Origin: Candidatus Peregrinibacteria bacterium
Lineage (GTDB): Bacteria > Patescibacteriota > Gracilibacteria > UBA1369 > UBA12463
Reading direction: 5' to 3'
NCBI GenBank assembly: GCA_023245695.1
Contig: JAHFJT010000003.1
Coordinates: 13,509 to 23,803, forward strand
DNA length: 10,295 nt
The notes beneath the pieces are model-generated. The model saw nothing but the letters and a program-made list of their open reading frames with translations, was not told the origin of the DNA and searched no databases. Of this stretch, positions 1 to 6,477 are shown piece after piece (the stretch's first letter is position 1; each line of letters begins with the position of its first letter). The translations under genes and the position numbers were made by a program.

Positions 1-361
1 GTACGGGCTGAGCCAGCATCGCCATGTTGTTTTGGAGATATGAGCGAACGATCGCAGCTGTGCCTTCAGGACGAAGTGTGAGAGATCGACCCTTACGATC
101 TTCAAACGTGTACATTTCTTTCGAAACGACATCACTCGTCTCACCGAGCGTTCGCTGAAACACATCGGTAAACTCGAAAATAGGTGTAGAAATACGTCGA
201 AAACCAGCCTGTCGTAGTCGGTGTCGAATGACCTTTTTGATGTAGGTGTAGTACTCGTGATCTGCTGGAAGAATATCGTGTACGCCCTTCGGTGTCTGAT
301 ACGGCGGCACCATGGGTGCGGAAGATTCTTGGTCGTCATTCAAGACAGTTCGATCAGACAT
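1..361 (-). CDS. hisS: Histidyl-tRNA synthetase, N-terminal part (3' end outside window)
   Basis: This class II aminoacyl-tRNA synthetase charges tRNA-His with histidine in the cytoplasm. I translated 120 codons by hand from an ATG at 361-359; the frame is still open at base 1. The visible protein has the HisRS N-terminal pattern: KGVHDILP at residues 25-32, a motif 1 region ending at Pro60, GETSDVVSKEMYTFEDRKG at 73-91, and the family signature LTLRPEGTA at 94-102, whose Glu contacts the histidine substrate in known HisRS. About 24 residues precede KGVHDILP, more than the roughly 8 before the equivalent motif in E. coli HisRS, so there is a short N-terminal extension. The 15 bases before the ATG are all pyrimidines on the coding strand and hold no Shine-Dalgarno. 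A candidate promoter at 406-433 suggests transcription separate from the gene upstream. Confidence 0.95.
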   Translation of the reverse strand, partial: MSDRTVLNDDQESSAPMVPPYQTPKGVHDILPADHEYYTYIKKVIRHRLRQAGFRRISTPIFEFTDVFQRTLGETSDVVSKEMYTFEDRKGRSLTLRPEGTAAIVRSYLQNNMAMLAQPV

Positions 362-405
362 AGAGAGAAGAAAGGATAGGGTAAACGAGAGCTCAAATTG
401 CGTAA

Positions 406-433
406 AGTATAGCAGGAAAGTGCCAAAAAGCAA
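406..433 (-). promoter_or_regulatory. Candidate sigma70 promoter for hisS
   Basis: On the minus strand, TTGCTT (433-428) is followed after 16 bp by TATACT (411-406). The -10 is preceded by TGC, which makes an extended -10. The predicted start near 399 gives a leader of about 38 nt to the hisS ATG at 361. The -10 is good; the -35 matches only in its TTG. The promoter lies between the stop codon at 451 and hisS. Confidence 0.5.
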
Positions 434-450
434 CCATCGGGCTCTTGAAC

Positions 451-1029
451 CTATGGATTTGTGCGGTTCAGGAACTGACCGAGCGTGAGGTGAATTTCAT
501 CGGATAGATCGGCAATGCTCTGTTTGCATACATCTTGAGCACTTTCACAGCCGAGATTGCCCCAAGTAAGACCATTCGTAGCTGAGCAGATCTTCGCATT
601 GTCGAGTCCAAGCGTCTCAAAGTGGTTAGAAGTCGGTGTTTCGAGGTACGTTCCGCTTTGTGTGAGAGCGATCTGAGTGTAATTGGAAATAGCCCCTGGA
701 TGCTCTCCCGCAATATCGCCCGTCTGACAGATAATACCAGCCTCATTTTCATGGCACTCTGCAAAGGTGTTGTCGAAACGGACACCGCTGACACTGCCAA
801 GAAAGTAATTGCCAGCAGGAGGAACCAGCTTAAGAGTATCAGTAAAAGGCTGAGCTTGAGAGTTCATAATTCGGCCTCGAATCATCCCAAGAGCGGTCTG
901 CATATGCTGGGTGACTTCGGTAACCATATGTGGTTCACATGCTGGTGGCACTGCGGCTTCGGTCACGCAACCAAACTGGGCAGCAAGGAGAACGCCCGAG
1001 AGGGCGGAAGAAGGTGATCGGAGAGACAT
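451..1029 (-). CDS. Small secreted protein of unknown function
   Basis: I do not recognise this 192-residue protein. Its N-terminus looks like a Sec signal: Arg4 is followed by a hydrophobic stretch around residues 9-20 (LSGVLLAAQFG) and a small-residue region at 23-30. Cys21 follows QFG, which does not fit a lipobox (position -3 is Gln), so cleavage by signal peptidase I near Ala25-Ala26 is more likely than lipidation. Six further cysteines (31, 92, 101, 148, 161, 168) could form disulfides outside the membrane. The rest is polar and has no further TM segment. The ATG at 1029 lies 12 bp downstream of the tsaD stop with no promoter-like sequence between, so it is probably cotranscribed with tsaD. 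No Shine-Dalgarno is visible. Expression is inferred from its full length, exported character and operon spacing. Confidence 0.7.
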   Translation of the reverse strand: MSLRSPSSALSGVLLAAQFGCVTEAAVPPACEPHMVTEVTQHMQTALGMIRGRIMNSQAQPFTDTLKLVPPAGNYFLGSVSGVRFDNTFAECHENEAGIICQTGDIAGEHPGAISNYTQIALTQSGTYLETPTSNHFETLGLDNAKICSATNGLTWGNLGCESAQDVCKQSIADLSDEIHLTLGQFLNRTNP

Positions 1030-1041
1030 AGTGAAAGGTAT

Positions 1042-2076
1042 TTAGAAAGCAGCTTTCGGTCCAACATATTTAAACACATGATATGACTCTTTGTCAAGCA
1101 TGTACTGGAAGTACGCAGCTGCACCGATCATAGCTGCATTGTCGGTACAGTAGGAGAGTTTTGCTGGGGTTCGGAAGGCGACATTTGAACCCATTTCCGT
1201 ATTCCATGCCTTGAGGCCTTTTTCGACCGCCGCGCGCAGCGCGGCGTTCGCGGACACCCCGCCCGTCACGTGCACCTCACGAACACCCTCGTACGTACGA
1301 AGTGCCAAAAAAACCTTCGATGCCAGCGCATCGATGACGGCCTTCTGGAAGCTTGCCGCCGTGTCCGCGAGAAATTGTTTATCTGCCAGTCGCGTCTTAT
1401 TCTTCTCCAGGTGATACATCACCGCCGTCTTCAATCCAGAAAACGAAAAATCCAACCGCCCATCCGAGAACGACGCCTTCGGAAAAGGAAACGCATCCGG
1501 ATCACCTTTTCTCGCAGCAGCTTCAACAACCGGGCCACCTGGGTACCCGAGCCCGATCATGCGCGCGACCTTATCAAACGCCTCGCCCGCGGCGTCATCG
1601 GCCGTCTCGCCAAGCACCTGAAACTCCATATGATCCTTCATCAAAAATAACTCATTGTGTCCACCACTCACGCTCAAGCTCAGCACCGGAAACTGCACCG
1701 CCTTCTTCGAGTCGAGCCAGGGCGCATACACATGTCCATGAATATGCTTCACCGGAATGAGAGGTTTCTGCATCACGAGCGCGAGCATGTTCGCCACCGA
1801 CGTTCCGATCACGAGCGCCACACCGAGTCCCGGTCCATACGTCACGGCAATCGCATCGATCTTCGCGAGCTCAATACCGGCTTCTTCAAGCGCTTTTTCG
1901 ATCACCGGCATAATCTTCACCACATGCTCTCTCGCCGCCACCTCCGGCACGACACCACCCGTCACATTATGCATTGCAGCCTGCGACGCAATCACATTCG
2001 ACAACACCTGGGTACCATTTTTTACAACCGCAGCAGAGGTTTCATCACAAGAAGATTCGATAGCAAGAATGTTCAT
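1042..2076 (-). CDS. tsaD: tRNA N6-adenosine threonylcarbamoyltransferase TsaD
   Basis: TsaD transfers the threonylcarbamoyl group from threonylcarbamoyl-AMP to A37 of ANN-decoding tRNAs (t6A), working with TsaB and TsaE in bacteria; those partners are not in this window. From the ATG at 2076 the protein has 344 residues, the usual family length. Visible landmarks are the N-terminal ILAIESSCDET (3-13), the metal-binding HIHGH (111-115, with His111 and His115), SVSGGHNEL (135-142), GLGYPGGP (175-182), VTGGVSANAAL (270-280) and CTDNAAM (310-316) with the third metal ligand Asp312. All expected key residues are present, so it should be active. A TTG three codons upstream (2085) is also in frame, but homologues begin at the MNILAIESS-type start. 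It follows the 317-residue gene by 42 bp and precedes the secreted protein by 12 bp. No Shine-Dalgarno is visible. Confidence 0.97.
   Translation of the reverse strand: MNILAIESSCDETSAAVVKNGTQVLSNVIASQAAMHNVTGGVVPEVAAREHVVKIMPVIEKALEEAGIELAKIDAIAVTYGPGLGVALVIGTSVANMLALVMQKPLIPVKHIHGHVYAPWLDSKKAVQFPVLSLSVSGGHNELFLMKDHMEFQVLGETADDAAGEAFDKVARMIGLGYPGGPVVEAAARKGDPDAFPFPKASFSDGRLDFSFSGLKTAVMYHLEKNKTRLADKQFLADTAASFQKAVIDALASKVFLALRTYEGVREVHVTGGVSANAALRAAVEKGLKAWNTEMGSNVAFRTPAKLSYCTDNAAMIGAAAYFQYMLDKESYHVFKYVGPKAAF
1228..1246. repeat. All-GC inverted repeat inside tsaD
   Basis: CGCCGCGC (1228-1235) and GCGCGGCG (1239-1246) are perfect inverted copies separated by GCA, giving a possible 8-bp all-GC stem. 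It falls in the Ala/Arg-rich codons just after the VTGGVSANAAL motif of TsaD. No T-tract follows on either strand, so it is not a terminator. Codon composition explains it adequately. Confidence 0.6.
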
Positions 2077-2118
2077 AAAAACCAAGAAAGAATAAATAAA
2101 AATGTCAGCCTACCTCAC

Positions 2119-3072
2119 CTACTTCGGCATCACGCATCCGACAAAATACGTTGGGTGATACTTTTTAACCAAACCATCAGGCTTCACGCCAGCGGTAATC
2201 TGCATCTCGTTATCGTCCTGACCCGTCACGTCTGCGAGTTCCTGGGTTCCTGACACATCTCCACACAAAAACGTCTTCCCAAAGAGCGCATCTGCGTCAG
2301 GATTTTTCGAACCCGTCGTGAAATTCACCGTCTGTAAAACAGTATCCTTATGAGTATCGAGCGCCACCGAAATCAGATCCGCAAAACCACCATCAGCGGT
2401 ATTTCGTGTTCTGATCAGCCGAACGGAATTATCAGTTCCATCAGCACCTTGTATCTTGATCGTCGTCTCCCCATTGATGCTAAATTTTTTCTCAATATGA
2501 TCGATAATGCTCGTCGCTTTCTTGGTCGTGAAGTCGTACTCTTTCAAAGAGCATGCTGAACCATCCGTACACGCACCCTGGAGGTATACCAGTTTCATCG
2601 TATCTACAAAACCAAAATCGTACACGCTATGCACATCCAGAAATCCAAACACCGGTTTAATATCAGGAAGTGCGACACGCTCAGACTTTTTCGTCGCAAG
2701 ATTATACATTGCCAACTCACCATCACCATTCACGAAATACACATTTCCATCCATGTACTGAAACGTATTCACAAAAATATTCGACGCCACGCTTCCAAGT
2801 TGCTCTTCGGCAAGATTCGGAGCCTGAACCGAGAAAAGTTTATACTCCACTTCTCGATCATTCGCATCTGACCGATCACTTCCGCCTGGACTGAAGGTCG
2901 CCAAAAGGGTCTTCCAAGATCCTACAGAAACCGATGGAGTAGGGTTCGCGGTCGTGGAAACGGTAGGTTCAAGGCGAACATGCCACCAATACGCCAATCC
3001 AGCCAGAATTACCGCACTCAAAATGGCGATCGTCACGACGATGATCTGAGAATTTCTTTTTTGCATGTCCAT
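2119..3072 (-). CDS. Membrane-anchored extracytoplasmic protein with propeller-like repeats, function unknown
   Basis: This 317-residue protein is not assigned to a family. Basic residues (KR at 5-6) precede one hydrophobic helix at about 9-28. A Thr/Ser/Pro-rich linker (36-50) then leads to a large polar domain, so a signal-anchor with the C-terminal part outside the membrane is likely. The polar part has segments resembling beta-propeller blades, such as GNVYFVNGDGELAMYNLAT (109-127), MKLVYLQG (159-166) and the strand-rich region around 215-250; a TolB/WD40-like fold is inference only. Four cysteines (168, 174, 270, 313) could form two disulfides. Translation may begin at Met1 or Met3 (ATG GAC ATG). 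It is the first gene of the minus-strand group ahead of tsaD and is divergent from the CCA gene. The bases before the ATG are mostly pyrimidines, with no Shine-Dalgarno. Confidence 0.8.
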   Translation of the reverse strand: MDMQKRNSQIIVVTIAILSAVILAGLAYWWHVRLEPTVSTTANPTPSVSVGSWKTLLATFSPGGSDRSDANDREVEYKLFSVQAPNLAEEQLGSVASNIFVNTFQYMDGNVYFVNGDGELAMYNLATKKSERVALPDIKPVFGFLDVHSVYDFGFVDTMKLVYLQGACTDGSACSLKEYDFTTKKATSIIDHIEKKFSINGETTIKIQGADGTDNSVRLIRTRNTADGGFADLISVALDTHKDTVLQTVNFTTGSKNPDADALFGKTFLCGDVSGTQELADVTGQDDNEMQITAGVKPDGLVKKYHPTYFVGCVMPK

Positions 3073-3123
3073 AGGTAGAATGAAGAGGTAAAACGAGCGA
3101 TAGTTTTGCCACTCGTCCCATCT

Positions 3124-3153
3124 ATTCTATCCCATGCAACTCACCGCTGTCGA
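3124..3153 (-). promoter_or_regulatory. Candidate promoter for the minus-strand tsaD group
   Basis: On the minus strand, TCGACA (3153-3148, one mismatch to TTGACA) is followed after 18 bp by TAGAAT (3129-3124, one mismatch to TATAAT). The predicted start near 3117 gives a leader of about 45 nt to the ATG at 3072. The -35 lies inside the first codons of the divergent CCA gene, so transcription from the two directions would overlap. Confidence 0.4.
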
Positions 3154-4459
3154 GATTGTCCGGACACTTCAGAGCAAAGGCCACCAAGCCTACTGGGCTG
3201 GTGGGTGTGTGCGCGACATGTTGCTGGGTATCACACCGAAAGACTTCGATATCGTGACCTCGGCGAAACCGGAAGAGATCGAGGCGATCTTTGATCACAC
3301 GATTCCCGTTGGAAAAAAGTTTGGGGTGATACTGGCGATTATCGACGGGCATCACTTTGAAATTGCGACCTTCCGTTCGGACAGCGCCTCCTCAGACGGA
3401 CGGCGTCCAGATGCGGTAATTTTCTCGAGCGCAGAAGAGGACGCGCAGCGCCGTGACTTTACCATCAACGCGATGTTCTATGATCCGGTAGCCGACAAAA
3501 TCTACGACTACGTCGGTGGCCAGAAAGATCTCGAAGAAAAGCTGATCAGGTTTATTGGCGAACCGGAGAAGCGCATCGCTGAGGACTACCTCCGACTGCT
3601 CCGTGCAATTCGCATGAAGAATACCTTCCAGTTCCAGTATCATCCGGATACCTACCAGGCCGTTAAGCGAAACGCACAGTACGTTACGAAGATCTCCGCC
3701 GAGCGCATCACCGACGAGCTCGGGAAAATGATCCTCTCGCCGCATCCACGTACCGCTTTTGAAGAGATGGAAGATACTGGTGTTCTACAAATTCTCATGC
3801 CGGAAATGGTCGCCATGAAGGGCGTCGCACAACCGCATCAGTACCATCACGAAGGGGATGTCTGGGAACACGCCATGCGCAGCATAGAAGCTCTCCGAAA
3901 CACGGAGCATTTCACGCAAACACCCTCCCTCGAAGTGCACTGGGCTGTCATCTTTCACGACATCGGAAAACCAGAGACCTTCAAGGTTGCCGAGGACCGT
4001 ATTCGCTTTGATCATCACGCTTCACACAGCGCGCGCATCGCGCGCGCCATCATGCAACGACTCAAATTCCCGCGCCGCATGATCGATCATGTCGCCTGGC
4101 TTACCGAGCACCACATGATGATGGTGCAGCTCATCGACATGCCGCAGCACAAGCGCCTCCAGTGGTTTCATCATCCACTCTTTCTCGAACTCATGGATGT
4201 GTTTTACGCTGACGCCGCCGGCACAGAGCCATCCAATCAAGATATCTACGAAAAAATCCTCGCCCTCTACCGCAGCGACCTCGCTGATATGCCGCATCCT
4301 CCCGAGCCGCTTCTCAACGGCAATGACATCATGGAGCTCACCGGTCTCACGCCTGGTCCCAACCTCGGCCAACTCGTCGCCGATCTCCACGAACAGCAGC
4401 TCGCCAAAAAGCTCCTCACTCGCGAAGACGCGATCGCATGGGTAAAAGCTCACGCATAG
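3134..4459 (+). CDS. cca: CCA tRNA nucleotidyltransferase (class II, with HD domain)
   Basis: This enzyme adds or repairs the 3'-terminal CCA of tRNA from CTP and ATP without a nucleic acid template. The 441-residue protein shows the class II (eubacterial) motifs in order: WAGGCVRDMLLG (21-32), the catalytic carboxylate pair in DFDIVT (Asp37, Asp39), RRDFTINAM (106-114), YDYVGGQKDL (124-133), the nucleotide-selecting EDYLR (150-154) and AERITDEL (189-196). A C-terminal HD-type region follows, with HHEGDVWEH (238-246) and HDIGK (275-279). The HD motif suggests metal-dependent phosphohydrolase activity as in E. coli Cca, but this is not certain. Sequence alone does not separate a full CCA-adding enzyme from a specialised CC- or A-adding one; no second copy is in the window. 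The ATG at 3134 has no Shine-Dalgarno. It ends 46 bp from the convergent gene with no clear terminator. Confidence 0.95.
   Translation: MQLTAVEIVRTLQSKGHQAYWAGGCVRDMLLGITPKDFDIVTSAKPEEIEAIFDHTIPVGKKFGVILAIIDGHHFEIATFRSDSASSDGRRPDAVIFSSAEEDAQRRDFTINAMFYDPVADKIYDYVGGQKDLEEKLIRFIGEPEKRIAEDYLRLLRAIRMKNTFQFQYHPDTYQAVKRNAQYVTKISAERITDELGKMILSPHPRTAFEEMEDTGVLQILMPEMVAMKGVAQPHQYHHEGDVWEHAMRSIEALRNTEHFTQTPSLEVHWAVIFHDIGKPETFKVAEDRIRFDHHASHSARIARAIMQRLKFPRRMIDHVAWLTEHHMMMVQLIDMPQHKRLQWFHHPLFLELMDVFYADAAGTEPSNQDIYEKILALYRSDLADMPHPPEPLLNGNDIMELTGLTPGPNLGQLVADLHEQQLAKKLLTREDAIAWVKAHA
4029..4047. repeat. Alternating GC inverted repeat inside cca
   Basis: GCGCGCG (4029-4035) and CGCGCGC (4041-4047) are inverted copies around CATCG. 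The tract encodes Ser-Ala-Arg-Ile-Ala-Arg-Ala in the HD region of the CCA enzyme. It is a strongly alternating purine-pyrimidine stretch, but the codons fully explain it. Confidence 0.6.
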
Positions 4460-4505
4460 CACCAACGCTACAATCGCAAGCTCTAACGCACACACCCATA
4501 TTGAT

Positions 4506-5648
4506 TTACGGCACGATCTTCAGCGTAGAGTTCACGCCGATGGCCGAACTGTTGCATCCCGCTGGGCAGCTCAATCCACCGTAGTCTTTCATGGTAGATG
4601 TAAGAAAAAGCGTATAGAGGTCAGGATTGATGCCAACCGGAACGTTAATCGTAACCTTCACGGAAATCGTTGTATTCGGATCGATTTTGAACGTGGTGCC
4701 CATAGGGAAACTCACCCACGAATCCGGCATGTACTTCTTCAGAGGATTGCCCTCGGTGCTCACCGCGAGCGAGAGAGTGACGTACCGCGTTTTGTCGCTA
4801 TTTCCAAGCGTAAAAAACTTCGTTACCGTCGTGCCTGCAGTAGCACTCGTCGCGCTATTATCGCTCTCGTAAAAACCAAACATTGGAGTTCCAGGGTTGG
4901 TATAAACGAAGATATTCACATTTGTCGTCGCAGATGTTGCTTTTCCATCGGTAGCCGTGAAAGGAATCGTAAACTTGAGATCGCCACTCTGGGCGGTAGG
5001 CGTAAACGTAAATGCACCTGTGATCTTGTCGAAAGACGCTCCCGCCGGAAGATTACCAGCCGTATAGCCAACGATAGGGTCATTGTCCGGATCTGTCGCG
5101 ACGACCTTGAAAGAGAGGGTCTTGCCCACAAGAATGTACTGATCAGCGACAGCACCGACAACCGGAGGCTGATTAACCTTCACCGGTGGAGCCACGCACG
5201 CACCAAGATTTTTATCCGCATAGTAGAGCGGTCCAAATTCGGCGCAGTTCTTCTGATAGTATGAGTACTGCTTTTTCGCGTTACAGAAGCCTTCCATGAC
5301 ATACGAGATGCCGTTCGAAAAAGTATACACATAATCTTCTTTGCCATTAGGATAGATATCTGTTTTCACGATGTCTTTCTTGAAATAGTCTGGAGTGCTG
5401 TTGTTGCTGCTGATACACCATGCACCGCTTTCGCTCGTATTATAGGCCTTATTGAAGGCATCCAGGGCACATGATTGGTATGCCGCCTGCTGGGTGCTCA
5501 TGAGAGGGATGCAATCATTTATGTAAATCCAGTACTTTTGCTTCTGGTACCCAGTAAGGTCGTCAAATGTCGCGGCATGAGCTAATGTAACGCTCATAAG
5601 TGTCATCGCAATAAAAGCAGCGGAAAAGCGCAAAAGTCGGTGTTTCAT
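4506..5648 (-). CDS. Secreted protein with Ig-like (He_PIG/cadherin-like) domain
   Basis: The 380-residue protein begins with a clear Sec signal peptide: basic MKHRLLR, a hydrophobic core at about 8-22 and an AHA cleavage site after residue 25. An N-terminal cysteine-rich region (Cys46, 60, 78, 122, 135, 151) is unrecognised. Residues 159-248 form a putative Ig/cadherin-like module: it opens with NQPPV, contains the calcium-type loop ATDPDNDPI (184-192) and the GNLPAGASFDKITGAFTFTP pattern typical of He_PIG domains, and ends in a TATDG strand pair. Residues 255-380 look like a second beta-sandwich, with INVPVGINPDLYTLFL (334-349) resembling the P-x-G-x-Y strand of NEW3-type domains, and two close cysteines (361, 365). 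The protein is probably exported and involved in surface binding; the ligand is unknown. The ATG at 5648 is preceded by 11 pyrimidines and no Shine-Dalgarno, and it has a good upstream promoter. Confidence 0.85.
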   Translation of the reverse strand: MKHRLLRFSAAFIAMTLMSVTLAHAATFDDLTGYQKQKYWIYINDCIPLMSTQQAAYQSCALDAFNKAYNTSESGAWCISSNNSTPDYFKKDIVKTDIYPNGKEDYVYTFSNGISYVMEGFCNAKKQYSYYQKNCAEFGPLYYADKNLGACVAPPVKVNQPPVVGAVADQYILVGKTLSFKVVATDPDNDPIVGYTAGNLPAGASFDKITGAFTFTPTAQSGDLKFTIPFTATDGKATSATTNVNIFVYTNPGTPMFGFYESDNSATSATAGTTVTKFFTLGNSDKTRYVTLSLAVSTEGNPLKKYMPDSWVSFPMGTTFKIDPNTTISVKVTINVPVGINPDLYTLFLTSTMKDYGGLSCPAGCNSSAIGVNSTLKIVP

Positions 5649-5681
5649 AGGGAAGGGGGTGAAAGTAGAGAAACTGTATCG

Positions 5682-5709
5682 ATCATAGTCCTTTTAAGGC
5701 GACTGTAAA
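5682..5709 (-). promoter_or_regulatory. Promoter of the secreted Ig-domain gene
   Basis: On the minus strand, TTTACA (5709-5704) is followed after 16 bp by TATGAT (5687-5682); each hexamer is one mismatch from consensus. The predicted start near 5675 gives a leader of about 27 nt to the ATG at 5648. The -35 sits between AAGGC (5696-5700) and GCCTT (5710-5714), a 5-bp inverted repeat that could be an operator or chance. Confidence 0.6.
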
Positions 5710-5716
5710 GCCTTTT

Positions 5717-5742
5717 TTCACGAAGAGGCAGCTTCTTGTGAA
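5717..5742. repeat. Imperfect inverted repeat upstream of the Ig-domain gene promoter
   Basis: TTCAC-GAAG (5717-5725) pairs with CTTC-TT-GTGAA (5732-5742): nine base pairs with a two-base TT bulge and a six-base loop. It lies just upstream of the -35 of the minus-strand promoter. No T-tract follows it in either direction, so a regulator site is more plausible than a terminator. Confidence 0.4.
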
Positions 5743-5765
5743 GCAGGGTAGCCCAAAAACACAAG

Positions 5766-5779
5766 GACGGGGCCCCGTC
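5766..5779. repeat. 14-bp perfect GC palindrome
   Basis: GACGGGGCCCCGTC is its own reverse complement over all 14 bases. It stands in otherwise AT-leaning non-coding DNA between the two divergent genes at 5648 and 5893. A run of six T follows on the plus strand only after an 8-base gap (5788-5793), so it does not match a standard intrinsic terminator. It may be a protein-binding site. Confidence 0.5.
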
Positions 5780-5801
5780 GAGGGTGATTTTTTATCGTGT
5801 A

Positions 5802-5830
5802 TAGACATGGCTAGACAAAGGTAGACACGG
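5802..5830 (+). repeat. Three TAGACA copies at exact 10-bp spacing
   Basis: TAGACA occurs at 5802-5807, 5812-5817 and 5822-5827. The decamers ATAGACATGG, CTAGACAAAG and GTAGACACGG share nTAGACAnnG. Ten-bp phasing puts all copies on one face of the helix, as in iterons or cooperative activator and repressor sites. The array lies 66 to 91 bp upstream of the hpt start. TAGACA is also one mismatch from a -35 hexamer, and the third copy could pair with GATATT (5844-5849, 16-bp spacing) as a weak hpt promoter. Confidence 0.55.
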
Positions 5831-5851
5831 GAATGAAAATAATGATATTGA

Positions 5852-5880
5852 AATGAGTGATAGGAGACCTTTTACTCATT
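5852..5880 (+). promoter_or_regulatory. Hairpin with AGGAG in its loop, in the hpt leader
   Basis: AATGAGTGA (5852-5860) pairs with TTACTCATT (5872-5880), nine pairs with one G-U, leaving an 11-base loop that contains AGGAG (5862-5866), the only strong Shine-Dalgarno-like motif near a start in this window. AGGAG is 26 bases from the TTG at 5893, too far for normal pairing and start, and the other starts close to it run into stops within a few codons. It may be an operator, a leader structure or coincidence. Confidence 0.35.
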
Positions 5881-5892
5881 GAGCACCTATAA

Positions 5893-6438
5893 TTGAAACC
5901 CCTCTTCCCCCAATCTGACATCCACGCGCGTATCACCGCGCTCGCACAGCAAATCTCCCAGGACTATAAAGGCAAAGATCTGCTGCTGGTTGGTCTTCTA
6001 AAAGGTTGCACCGTCTTTATGTCGCATCTGCTCGTGCAGCTCACCCTTGAAAAAGTAGAGATCGATTTCATGACAGTGAGTAGCTACAAGCATGGCACGA
6101 AATCCTCCGACTTCAAATTTGTGCAGGACCTCGACTCTCGAGTGAAAGATCGGGATATTCTCATCGTGGAAGACATCATCGATACCGGAAAAACGCTGGC
6201 CTTTACGATCGAACATCTCAAAACGCTCGGTGCGAAATCGATCGAGCTCGCGGTCTTCGTCAACAAAACCACCAATCTCGCACCCGACTTTGCCAGCGCC
6301 GTCGGACAGCCAAAATACGTCGGCTTCAAGTACCACGACACGCCTTTTATCATCGGCTTTGGCTTCGACTACAACGGCTATTACCGAAATCTTCCAGAGG
6401 TGTATCAGATGGAAGAGCAAGACTTTATTGACAAATAA
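5893..6438 (+). CDS. hpt: Hypoxanthine (guanine) phosphoribosyltransferase
   Basis: This enzyme converts hypoxanthine, and usually guanine, plus PRPP to IMP or GMP in purine salvage. The 181-residue protein has the type I PRTase core: LLKG (35-38, pyrophosphate loop), SSYKHGT (63-69, flexible loop), the PRPP-binding VEDIIDTGKTL (92-102), and GFGFDYNGYYRNLP (155-168), matching the VGYGxDxxxxYRxLP stretch of Hpt. Length and ends fit the family (E. coli Hpt 178). The start is a TTG directly after an in-frame TAA (5890-5892). No ATG or GTG precedes the conserved core, so TTG is the only ordinary start that keeps the N-terminal helix. Base specificity cannot be read from sequence alone. The tail of the gene contains the -35 of the next gene's promoter. 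Confidence 0.93.
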   Translation: MKPLFPQSDIHARITALAQQISQDYKGKDLLLVGLLKGCTVFMSHLLVQLTLEKVEIDFMTVSSYKHGTKSSDFKFVQDLDSRVKDRDILIVEDIIDTGKTLAFTIEHLKTLGAKSIELAVFVNKTTNLAPDFASAVGQPKYVGFKYHDTPFIIGFGFDYNGYYRNLPEVYQMEEQDFIDK

Positions 6439-6455
6439 AAGATTTGGTATAAAAT
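6428..6455 (+). promoter_or_regulatory. Strong sigma70 promoter for the 469-residue gene
   Basis: A perfect TTGACA (6428-6433), embedded in the last hpt codons, is followed after 16 bp by TAAAAT (6450-6455, one mismatch). An overlapping extended -10 form, TGGTATAAA (6445-6453), is also present. The predicted start near 6462 leaves a leader of about 16 nt before the ATG at 6478. This argues for transcription independent of hpt. Confidence 0.6.
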
Positions 6456-6477
6456 AATCAACCCTTCATAAGGTTGT

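Noticed and set aside
422..448. Weak terminator for the secreted-protein gene on the minus strand (AGCC/GGTT stem followed by GCTTTTT)
   Set aside because: Only four pairs including a G-U, and it overlaps the hisS -35. Too weak to annotate.
622..1017. Plus-strand open frame of 131 codons opposite the small secreted protein
   Set aside because: No recognisable features. The minus-strand frame has a signal peptide and fits the operon, so this is a shadow.
1657..2253. Plus-strand open frame of 198 codons opposite tsaD
   Set aside because: It is antisense to the well-conserved tsaD and its product is rich in His/Arg in a way that mirrors the tsaD codons. It has no promoter or family resemblance.
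3093..3116. ACGAG / CTCGT inverted repeat in the divergent gap upstream of cca
   Set aside because: Five pairs with a 14-base spacer are easily met by chance and no further symmetry is present.
4022..4495. Minus-strand open frame of 157 codons over the cca C-terminus
   Set aside because: It is the complement of the conserved HD region of the CCA enzyme.
4460..4505. Search for a bidirectional terminator between the convergent cca and Ig-domain genes
   Set aside because: No stem with a T-tract is visible in the 46-bp gap. The same holds for the 25-bp gap at 9215-9239.
5696..5718. AAGGC / GCCTT hairpin followed by six T, like an intrinsic terminator on the plus strand
   Set aside because: No plus-strand gene ends nearby (cca ends at 4459), the stem has only five pairs, and the same bases form the -35 region of a good minus-strand promoter.
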